Shown one piece after another: positions 26,016 through 33,090 of a DNA stretch of 64,000 nt (the stretch's first letter is position 1; each line of letters opens with the position of its first letter). The notes under the pieces are model-generated. The model had not been told where the DNA came from and ran no database searches. It worked only from the letters and a program-made list of their open reading frames with translations. The translations under genes and the position numbers were made by a program. The stretch is taken from the NCBI RefSeq assembly GCF_014192055.1, contig NZ_JACHXM010000001.1:382931-446930 (forward strand). The letters are read 5' to 3'. The stretch comes from Halomonas organivorans. Its GTDB lineage: Bacteria; Pseudomonadota; Gammaproteobacteria; Pseudomonadales; Halomonadaceae.

Positions 26016-26786
26016 TCAGGGCGCAATCCCCTGCCCGCAGCCCCGGTAGGTCTCGCCATTGAGCGCCAGTGTCACCCGGGCCGGCCAGGGCTGGCCGCTC
26101 ATGTCGTCGAAACAGGCCTTGGCCTCGATGCGCAGCGTGAAGGGGCGGGCCGCCTGGCCGCTGGCCAGGATCACCCGGCCGGCACCGTTGTCGAGGGTAG
26201 TCACCCGGTAGGGCAGCGTCAGCTCCCGATTGCCGTAATCCAGCGACAGATCGAGCTTCGGCACGTCGTTGGCCAGCTCGACGCTCCAGCCCGGCTCGTT
26301 GCCGCGGCCATGGAACATCACGCCCGGATGGCCCTCGCGGGTCAGCGCATCCAGGGCGATATCGCGCCGGCAGTCCAGCCGGCCTCGCTGGCTCTCGACC
26401 AGCGCCTCGTTGCCCTTGAGCCAGACGCTCAGCGCCCCCTTCTGGTAGCGGCTACCGCTGGCCACCACCGCAGGCTCGAGCCGCGTGGCGCCAAGGGCCG
26501 ACCACAACCTCAGCTCGTCTCCGGTGGCGGCGGTGACCAGATCCTGGGCCGGGGTGCAGCGCCAGCCGACCAGCTCGTCGGCCTCGCCGGGGAACAGCGT
26601 CGAGGGCAGCAGCGGCGCCTTGGGCGATGCCGGGGCCTCATCCTCGGCACCGGCGTTGGCCTCGTCGATCGCCGGCGGCTCGGGAGCAGGCTCAGGCGCC
26701 GGCGAGTTCACGTAGGTGACGCAGCCGGACAGTCCCAGCGCCATCAGTAGCGGCAGGGCGATCCGGAAAGACGAGGAATGCGGCAT
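26016..26786 (-). CDS. Lipoprotein with MliC-like and COG3650-like domains
   Basis: A 256-residue predicted lipoprotein: signal peptide with lipobox LSGC (about residue 22), then a Pro/Glu/Ala-rich linker. Residues about 75-140 (VGWRCTPAQDLVTA ... SGSRYQKGALSVWLKGNEA) resemble MliC/PliC inhibitors of c-type lysozyme. The C-terminal part (GRGNEPGWSVELANDVPKL onward) resembles the COG3650 uncharacterised envelope domain. The combined architecture suggests a surface or periplasmic protective protein. An AAGGAG ribosome binding site is present. It is downstream of metE on the same strand. Confidence 0.7.
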   Translation of the reverse strand: MPHSSSFRIALPLLMALGLSGCVTYVNSPAPEPAPEPPAIDEANAGAEDEAPASPKAPLLPSTLFPGEADELVGWRCTPAQDLVTAATGDELRLWSALGATRLEPAVVASGSRYQKGALSVWLKGNEALVESQRGRLDCRRDIALDALTREGHPGVMFHGRGNEPGWSVELANDVPKLDLSLDYGNRELTLPYRVTTLDNGAGRVILASGQAARPFTLRIEAKACFDDMSGQPWPARVTLALNGETYRGCGQGIAP

Positions 26787-26834
26787 GGCAATGACTCCTT
26801 GTGCAGCGGGACTCCATGGCCGCCAGCATACCAG

Positions 26835-26863
26835 TCGCCGGGCGGCTTGGCGCCGCCCGGCGA
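26835..26863 (-). terminator. Terminator-like hairpin after metE
   Basis: Stem TCGCCGGGCGGC / GCCGCCCGGCGA with a TTGGC loop, 26 nt past the metE stop. There is no T-tract. Confidence 0.45.
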
Positions 26864-26888
26864 GGGTCGTCATGAGGATCGGCCCGGC

Positions 26889-29195
26889 TCAGCCGTGACG
26901 CCGGCGCAGCACCCGCGCCGCCTCGACCATGTTGGCGAGCGCCGGCTCCACCTCCGCCCAGCCGCGGGTCTTCAGGCCGCAGTCCGGATTGACCCATAGC
27001 CGGTCGACCGGGATGCGCTCGGCCGCCTTGTCCATCAGCGCCACCATCCAGTCCACTTCGGGGATATTGGGCGAGTGAATGTCGTAGACGCCCGGCCCGA
27101 TCTCGTTGGGGTACGCGAAGTCGCGGAAGGCGTCGAGCAGTTCCATGTCGGAGCGCGAAGTCTCGATGGTGATGACGTCGGCGTCCAGCGCGGCGATGGC
27201 GCCGATGATGTCGTTGAACTCCGAGTAGCACATGTGGGTGTGGATCTGAGTCGCATCGGCCGCCACCGCCGCGCTCAGCCGGAAGCAGTCCACCGCCCAG
27301 TCGAGATAGCCCTGCCATTCGGCCTGGCGCAGCGGCAGCCCCTCGCGCAGCGCCGGCTCGTCGATCTGGATGGCCTGGATGCCGGCGGCCTCCAGGTCGG
27401 CCACTTCGTCGCGCAGCGCCAGGGCGATCTGCCGACAGGTGGTGGCGCGCGGCTGGTCGTCGCGCACGAAGGACCACTGCAGGATGGTCACCGGCCCGGT
27501 GAGCATGCCCTTCATCGGCTTGTCGGTAAGCGACTGGGCCCGCTCGCTCCAGCGCACGGTCATCGGCGCCTGGCGGGCCACGTCGCCGAACAGGATCGGC
27601 GGCTTGACGCAGCGCGAGCCGTAGCTCTGCACCCAGCCGAAGCGGGTGAAGGCGAAGCCATCGAGCCGCTCGCCGAAGTACTCGACCATGTCGTTGCGCT
27701 CGGCCTCGCCGTGCACCAGCATGTCCAGCCCCAGCGCCTCCTGCCGGCGCACCGCGCCTTCGATCTCGGCTTCCATGCGCGCCTCGTAGTCGGCGCAGGA
27801 CAGCTCCCCGGCCTTGTGCGCACGACGCGCGGCGCGGATCTCGGCGGTCTGCGGGAAGGAGCCGATGGTGGTGGTGGGGAACAACGGCAGGTCGAGGCGC
27901 CGCCGCTGGGCCCGGACTCGGTCGACGTAGGGGCTGGCCCTCTCGCTGTCGGCGTCGCGCACTGCCGCCAGCCGCTCGGCCACCGCCGGGCGATGGATGC
28001 GCGGCGAACCGCGACGCGCGGCCAGCGCCACGCCGGCCTCGGCCAGCCGCGCCTCGTCGTCGGCGCTCAACCGAGCGCCCAGGGCACGGCCCAGCAGCAC
28101 CGTCTCATCGAGCTTCTGGCGGGCGAAGGCCAGCCAGCCCTTGAGCTCGTCGTCGAGCTCGCTCTCGGCCGCGAGGTCCACCGGCACATGCAGCAGCGAG
28201 CAGCTCGGCGCCAGCCACAGCCGATCGCCCAGGCGGGTCGCCAGCGGCACCAGCCGGCCGCGCAGCGCGGCCAGGTCGGCGCGCCAAACGTTGCGACCGT
28301 CGATCACGCCCAGCGACAGCACCTTGTGGGGCAGCAGGCGGTCGACCACCGCCTCGACCTGCTCCGGGGCACGCACCGCGTCCAGGTGCAGGCCGTCCAC
28401 CGGCAGCCCCACGGCCAGCGAGAGATTATCGCCCAGCCCACCGAAATAGGTCGCCAGCAGCAGCTTGAGCGGTGCCGCCTGCAGGCGGTGATAGGCCCGC
28501 TCGTAGGCCTGCTTCCAGTCCGCCGGCAGGTCCTGCACCAGTGCAGGCTCGTCGAGCTGCACCCATTCGACGCCCTGGGCGGCGAGCCTGGCCAGCACCT
28601 GGTCATAGACCTCCAGCACCCCGTCGAGCAGGCTGAGGCGGTCGAAGGCCTCGGCGTGGTCGCCGCGTCCCTTGCCCAGCCACAGCCAGGTCAGCGGACC
28701 GGTCAGCGCCACCTTGACCGCATGGCCCTGCTCCCGGGCTTCCGCGACCTCGTCGAAAAGCCGCGTGCTGGCCAACTGGAAGCGCTGTCTCGGGTAAAGC
28801 TCAGGGACCAGGTAGTGGTAGTTGGTATCGAAGTACTTGGTCATCTCGCAGGCCGCCGCGGGCTCGCCGCTGGGCGCGCGACCGCGGGCCATGCGGAAGG
28901 CGGTGTCGAGATCGACCTCGCCGCGGGCCACCTCGTGCTCGGCGCCGAAGCGCGCCGGCACTGCCCCGAGCAGGGTAGAGACGTTGAGCACCTGATCATA
29001 GAAGGCAAAGTCGCCGACCGTGACCAGGTCCAGGCCGGCCTCGCGCTGGGCCGCCCAGTGGCGGCGGCGCAGTTCGCGGCCCTCGGCCTCCAGGTCCTGG
29101 CGATCGATGTCGCCCTTCCAGTAAGCCTCGCTGGCCTTCTTGAGTTCACGGTCCGCGCCGATACGCGGATAGCCCAGAACATGAGCAATTGTCAT
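26889..29195 (-). CDS. metE: Cobalamin-independent methionine synthase
   Basis: A 768-residue MetE that transfers the methyl group of methyl-tetrahydropteroyl-triglutamate to homocysteine. The N-terminal [14 protein letters not shown] binds folate. The catalytic zinc ligands are in [12 protein letters not shown] (His and Cys) and [11 protein letters not shown] (Cys). The start at 29195 matches the [13 protein letters not shown] pattern; the longer frame is rejected. The gene is divergent from metR, and the shared region holds a perfect MetR site. Confidence 0.96.
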   Translation of the reverse strand: MTIAHVLGYPRIGADRELKKASEAYWKGDIDRQDLEAEGRELRRRHWAAQREAGLDLVTVGDFAFYDQVLNVSTLLGAVPARFGAEHEVARGEVDLDTAFRMARGRAPSGEPAAACEMTKYFDTNYHYLVPELYPRQRFQLASTRLFDEVAEAREQGHAVKVALTGPLTWLWLGKGRGDHAEAFDRLSLLDGVLEVYDQVLARLAAQGVEWVQLDEPALVQDLPADWKQAYERAYHRLQAAPLKLLLATYFGGLGDNLSLAVGLPVDGLHLDAVRAPEQVEAVVDRLLPHKVLSLGVIDGRNVWRADLAALRGRLVPLATRLGDRLWLAPSCSLLHVPVDLAAESELDDELKGWLAFARQKLDETVLLGRALGARLSADDEARLAEAGVALAARRGSPRIHRPAVAERLAAVRDADSERASPYVDRVRAQRRRLDLPLFPTTTIGSFPQTAEIRAARRAHKAGELSCADYEARMEAEIEGAVRRQEALGLDMLVHGEAERNDMVEYFGERLDGFAFTRFGWVQSYGSRCVKPPILFGDVARQAPMTVRWSERAQSLTDKPMKGMLTGPVTILQWSFVRDDQPRATTCRQIALALRDEVADLEAAGIQAIQIDEPALREGLPLRQAEWQGYLDWAVDCFRLSAAVAADATQIHTHMCYSEFNDIIGAIAALDADVITIETSRSDMELLDAFRDFAYPNEIGPGVYDIHSPNIPEVDWMVALMDKAAERIPVDRLWVNPDCGLKTRGWAEVEPALANMVEAARVLRRRHG

Positions 29196-29280
29196 GATAA
29201 AACCCCATGAACATGAATGATGCCACGGAGTTTGGCTGGCCACGGATGGTGAATCAAACTAAACTTTCTAATCTTGAAAA

Positions 29281-29293
29281 TGAAAAGGGTTCA
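29281..29293. promoter_or_regulatory. MetR binding site in the metE-metR intergenic region
   Basis: TGAAAAGGGTTCA is a perfect match to the MetR consensus TGAA-N5-TTCA. It lies 86 nt upstream of metE and 164 nt upstream of metR. A further TGAA half-site (29274-29278 region) is adjacent, as often seen in two-site MetR operators. The remainder of 29196-29456 shows no ORF. Confidence 0.75.
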
Positions 29294-29456
29294 GGAAGCA
29301 CGACAGGAATAGGCAAGCAGGAGAAGCGCAGGACGTCCGGAGCGGAGCAACCGGACCAGTGCCATGCCGGGTGAGGATCGACCGGGCTGGCACTCCAGCA
29401 CCGCGTAACGCAGCGATTCGCCTACGCCGCCATCCCGCCGTGTTTCCATCACTGAC

Positions 29457-30371
29457 ATGCTCGAACTTCGTCACCTCCGCACCCTGATCGCCCTGCGCGA
29501 CGCCGGCTCCCTGGTGGAAGCCGCCGAACGGGTGCACCTGACCCAGTCCGCCCTCTCCCACCAGATCAAGGATCTGGAGGAACGCTTGGGGAGCCCGCTG
29601 TTCCTGCGCAAGACCCGACCGGTGGAGTTTACTCGCGCCGGCCTGCGCCTGCTGACGCTGGCCGAACAGGTATTGCCCCAGGTGCGCATGGCGGAGCGTG
29701 ACCTGGCACGGCTGGCCGGCAACGAGCAGGGGCGGCTGCACATGGCCATCGAGTGCCACAGCTGCTTCCAGTGGCTGATGCCCACCGTCGACCACTTCCG
29801 TGACCACTGGCCCGAAGTGGAGATCGACATCCCCGGCGGCCATCACTTCGATCCCCTGCCCGCCCTGGCCCGCGAACAGCTCGACCTGGTGATCACCGCC
29901 GACCCCCAGCCGCTGCCCGGCGTCCACTACGAGCCGCTGTTTCGCTACGAGGGACTACTGGCCGTGGCCCGCCAGCATCGCCTGGCCGGCCAGCACTTCG
30001 TGACGCCGGAGGAGCTGGTCGACGAGACCCTGATCACCTATCCGGTGGAGCACGGCCGGCTGGATGTCTTCACCCAGTTCCTCGACCCGGCCGGCTGCAA
30101 GCCCCGGGAGGTACGCACCGCCGAGCTGACCATCATGATGATGCAGCTGGTCGCCAGCGGCCGCGGGGTCTGCGCACTGCCCAACTGGGCGCTGACCGAA
30201 TACCTGGAACGGGACTACGTGAAGGCGGTACCGCTGGGTGAGCACGGGGTGTGGAGCACGCTGTTCGCGGCGATCCGCGAGGAGACCCGGGACGCCCCCT
30301 GGATGGAAGACTTCCTGCGTACCGCCCGCGAGACATCGTTCTCGGTGCTGTCGGGGATCAAGCCGGCCTGA
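29457..30371 (+). CDS. metR: LysR-family regulator MetR
   Basis: A 304-residue LysR-type regulator. The N-terminal winged helix has SLVEAAERVHLTQSALSHQIKDLEERLG in pieces, with ECHSCFQWLMPTVD and VASGRGVCALPNWAL in the effector domain, a pattern specific to MetR. MetR activates metE with homocysteine as co-activator. Divergent from metE with a matching operator. It ends 9 nt from the convergent rstB-like gene. Confidence 0.93.
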   Translation: MLELRHLRTLIALRDAGSLVEAAERVHLTQSALSHQIKDLEERLGSPLFLRKTRPVEFTRAGLRLLTLAEQVLPQVRMAERDLARLAGNEQGRLHMAIECHSCFQWLMPTVDHFRDHWPEVEIDIPGGHHFDPLPALAREQLDLVITADPQPLPGVHYEPLFRYEGLLAVARQHRLAGQHFVTPEELVDETLITYPVEHGRLDVFTQFLDPAGCKPREVRTAELTIMMMQLVASGRGVCALPNWALTEYLERDYVKAVPLGEHGVWSTLFAAIREETRDAPWMEDFLRTARETSFSVLSGIKPA

Positions 30372-30380
30372 GCGGACGGC

Positions 30381-32024
30381 TCAAGCGTCCCGGACCGTGG
30401 CTCGCTGGGGCAACAGCAGCGTGAAGCGAGCCCCGCCAAGCGACGGACTGTCATCGACCATCACGCTGCCGCCGTGCCAGGCCATGACCTTCTGCACGAT
30501 AGACAGCCCCAGACCGTAGCCCCCCGAGCGCCGGGCGCGGCTGTTGTCCAGCCGCGCGAAGGGCTTGAAGATCTCGCTGCGCTTGGCCGTCGGCACCCCG
30601 GGGCCGTCATCCTCGACGTCGAAGCGCACCAGCCGCGGCTCGCCGTGGATGCGAATCATCACCCGGGAGCGCGCATGGCGACAGGCGTTGGCCACCAGGT
30701 TCTGCAGCGCCCGCTGCAGATAGCGTGTCTCGGCCGCGGCCTCCACCTCGGCGCCGGGCGCCAGGCTGAGACTGAGGTGGGCATGCAGCGGATGCAGCGT
30801 CTCGATGACCCGCTCGGCCATGGCCCGGCACTCCACCAGCGAGGTCTCGAAGGTCACGCCATTGACGGATTCGCTGCCCAGGCGCGCGTAGGTAAGAATC
30901 TCGTCGACCAGGTCGTCCAGTTCGGTGATGTCGGCGTCGATGCCCTGCAGGTGGCGACGCACCCCCGGATCGTCGGTCATGTCCTCGACCATCTGCACGG
31001 CGAAACGGATACGCGCCACCGGGGTGCGCAGCTCGTGAGACACCGCCCGGATCATGTCCTGCTGGCCACGCAGCAGCGACTGCACCTGAGTCGCCATACC
31101 GTTCAGCGCCATGCCCAGCCGGCTCAGGAAGTCGTTGCCCTCGACCTTCACTCGGGTGTCCAGACGCCCGGCGGCGATGCGCGTGGCGGCGAGCTCGAGC
31201 TTGGCCATGCGCGCCTCCACGCCGCGCACGATCAGGTAGATGATCACTGCCAGCATGGCCAGCAACAGCAGCAACAGCAGCAGCAGCAGCAGCAGCGAGG
31301 CCGGCAGCGGCTCGAAGGCATACAGCGGGCCGACCTCGACCCATTGCATGTCGCCATCGGCGCTCGACAGCCGCAGGTAGAGCGACATGGCCCAGCGCTG
31401 GGGCAGCAGGCGCACGACCACCTCGGTGTCTCCCAGCGTGGCCAGGCGTGCCGGGTCGAGGCCCTCGGGCGGCGTATCGGTGAGCTTGAGCTGGATCACT
31501 CCGCTGCGCAACCGGTCGAGCCGGGCGGCCCGCTGCCCGGGCGGCACCGCCATCAACCACTGCCCCAACTGACGGGCCAGCCCCATCAGCTGGTCTTCGC
31601 CCAGCGACGCCAGTTCGGCCCGCATCAGCAGGGGCTCGTCCGCCAGCCGGCGGTGCAACCGCCAGCCCATGGCCTCGGTCTGACGCACCAGGGTCTGGCC
31701 ACCCTCGAGACGGGCTCGGTCGAAGTAGCCAAGCGGGTAGTCCGCCATGTCATGCAGCGACAGCTGGATATTCAGCCGGGCACTCTGCTCGCGCAGCCAG
31801 TCGGCCCGCCGCTCGGCGGGGAGCGCTTCGAGCTGAGCCGTCAGCAGGGTCATCGGAGCCTCGGCGAGCTGCTCCTGGTAGTGCTGGCGACGCACCTTGT
31901 CGACGACGGTGATGGCCAGCAGTGCCAGGGCGAAGATCATCACCAGGGCCAGGGCCAGCAGCACATAGACCCGCAGGAAGGTGCTGTCGGCCAGGGCCCG
32001 GGGCAGCAAGCGGGAGGTTGCCAT
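30381..32024 (-). CDS. rstB: RstB-like sensor histidine kinase
   Basis: A 547-residue membrane kinase. A first membrane helix spans residues 17-42, followed by a periplasmic region and a second helix around 244-266, a HAMP segment, then DHp with SHELRTP (phospho-accepting H330) and an ATPase domain with N (NLVANACRHA), G1 (DVEDDGPG) and G2 (GYGLGLSIV) boxes. The second helix opens with 12 consecutive leucines (L244-L255) encoded by a CTG-rich run. Its ATG overlaps the response-regulator stop by 1 nt. The signal sensed is unknown; E. coli RstBA responds to acid and Mg2+ through PhoQP. Confidence 0.88.
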   Translation of the reverse strand: MATSRLLPRALADSTFLRVYVLLALALVMIFALALLAITVVDKVRRQHYQEQLAEAPMTLLTAQLEALPAERRADWLREQSARLNIQLSLHDMADYPLGYFDRARLEGGQTLVRQTEAMGWRLHRRLADEPLLMRAELASLGEDQLMGLARQLGQWLMAVPPGQRAARLDRLRSGVIQLKLTDTPPEGLDPARLATLGDTEVVVRLLPQRWAMSLYLRLSSADGDMQWVEVGPLYAFEPLPASLLLLLLLLLLLLAMLAVIIYLIVRGVEARMAKLELAATRIAAGRLDTRVKVEGNDFLSRLGMALNGMATQVQSLLRGQQDMIRAVSHELRTPVARIRFAVQMVEDMTDDPGVRRHLQGIDADITELDDLVDEILTYARLGSESVNGVTFETSLVECRAMAERVIETLHPLHAHLSLSLAPGAEVEAAAETRYLQRALQNLVANACRHARSRVMIRIHGEPRLVRFDVEDDGPGVPTAKRSEIFKPFARLDNSRARRSGGYGLGLSIVQKVMAWHGGSVMVDDSPSLGGARFTLLLPQRATVRDA

Positions 32025-32737
32025 CAGCCGTCCTTGACGAAAAGGTAGCCCTTGCTACGAACGGTCTTGATACGCTGCGGCTGGTTGGGATCGTCGCCGA
32101 TCTTGGGACGAATTCTCGAGACTCGCACGTCGATCGAACGATCCTGGCCGTCGTACTTGATGCCGCGCAGCTGGGAGAAGATCTCCTCGCGGGTCAGCAC
32201 CCGGCCGGCGTTGCTGGCCAGCAGCCACAGCAGATCGAATTCGGCGCTGGTCAGGTCGATGCGCTCCCCGGCCAGGAAGGCCTCGCGGGTCGCGTTGTCG
32301 ACTTCCAGCTGGCCGAACGCCAGCCGCACCTCATCCCCGACCGGCTCCGCTTCACGGCGACGCAGCAGCGCGCGCATGCGGGCCAGCAGCACCCGCGGCT
32401 GAACCGGCTTGGCCACGTAGTCGTCGGCGCCCATTTCCAGCCCCAGCACCTGATCCATGTCATCGGTGCGGGCGGTCAGCATGAGGATCGGCCCGGGATA
32501 CTCCGAACGCACCCGGCGACAGATCGACAGGCCGTCCTCGCCGGGCAGCATCAGGTCCAGGATCACCAGGTCGGGTTGCAGGGAGAGGATCCGCTCGACG
32601 CCGTTGGCGCCGTCGGGTTCGAGGGTCACACGGTAACCGTTGGCCTCGAGGTAGTCGCGGGTCAGCTCGGCCAGGCGCTCATCATCCTCGATGATCAGCA
32701 CGTGATCCTGTTCTTGGGGGTCCAGGCTGTCGTCCAT
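32024..32737 (-). CDS. rstA: RstA-like OmpR-family response regulator
   Basis: A 237-residue regulator with a receiver domain (acidic pair in LIIEDDE, phospho-acceptor D61 in LDLMLPGEDG, lysine in AKPVQ) and an OmpR-type winged helix. The C-terminal LRGIKYDGQDRSIDVRVSRIR and RIKTVRSKGYLF closely follow E. coli RstA. The start at 32737 gives the normal length; the frame continues upstream without plausible sequence. It is co-transcribed with the kinase gene. Confidence 0.9.
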   Translation of the reverse strand: MDDSLDPQEQDHVLIIEDDERLAELTRDYLEANGYRVTLEPDGANGVERILSLQPDLVILDLMLPGEDGLSICRRVRSEYPGPILMLTARTDDMDQVLGLEMGADDYVAKPVQPRVLLARMRALLRRREAEPVGDEVRLAFGQLEVDNATREAFLAGERIDLTSAEFDLLWLLASNAGRVLTREEIFSQLRGIKYDGQDRSIDVRVSRIRPKIGDDPNQPQRIKTVRSKGYLFVKDG

Positions 32738-32926
32738 TTCTGCGTCATCATCCTCAACGGGCGTTCGGGTAGAGTGGCACCGTCGGCGCTTGACCGACCA
32801 CCGATAGCTAAAGAATACCCGACAACGCCTTCCTTCGCTCGAAGGTCGCCGGCACGAATTCACGCCGACGGCCCAACCATGCGGCCTCGCGATGAGGTGC
32901 CGAATCACCCCCCGAAAGGCCACAGC

Positions 32927-32946
32927 CCATCCACAACTTATCCACT
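32927..32946 (+). promoter_or_regulatory. Two DnaA-box-like sites upstream of nrdA
   Basis: TTATCCACT (32938-32946) matches the DnaA box TTATCCACA at 8 of 9 positions; CCATCCACA (32927-32935) matches at 7 of 9. They are direct repeats 11 bp apart, one helical turn. DnaA is known to act at the E. coli nrdAB promoter, so the placement is meaningful. Confidence 0.55.
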
Positions 32947-32974
32947 TGATGAGCGGTCAAAAGCACACTATCTT
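32946..32974 (+). promoter_or_regulatory. Probable sigma70 promoter of nrdA
   Basis: TTGATG (32946-32951) and TATCTT (32969-32974) have an ideal 17-bp spacer, each 4/6 to consensus. The -35 abuts the DnaA-like box and the -10 lies inside the first NrdR-like palindrome. The rest of the 353-nt gap upstream (32738-32926) shows nothing clear. Confidence 0.6.
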
Positions 32975-33009
32975 GTGCTCGACCTCGGCAGGAACACCAC
33001 ATCATGTGG
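32963..33009 (+). promoter_or_regulatory. Tandem NrdR-box-like palindromes
   Basis: GCACACTATCTTGTGC (32963-32978) agrees with the NrdR consensus acaCwAtATaTwgtgt at about 12 of 16 positions. A second palindrome CCACATCATGTGG (32997-33009) is centred about 32 bp downstream. NrdR boxes normally occur in pairs about 31-32 bp apart. The first covers the -10 element, which fits repression. Confidence 0.6.
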
Positions 33010-33090
33010 CACTAGCAACCTTGCCGCACTCTGTCAACCGTCGCCCTCCGGCGGCCTTCTTCAACCGACAAGGTAGGGAACCCCGGCGCC

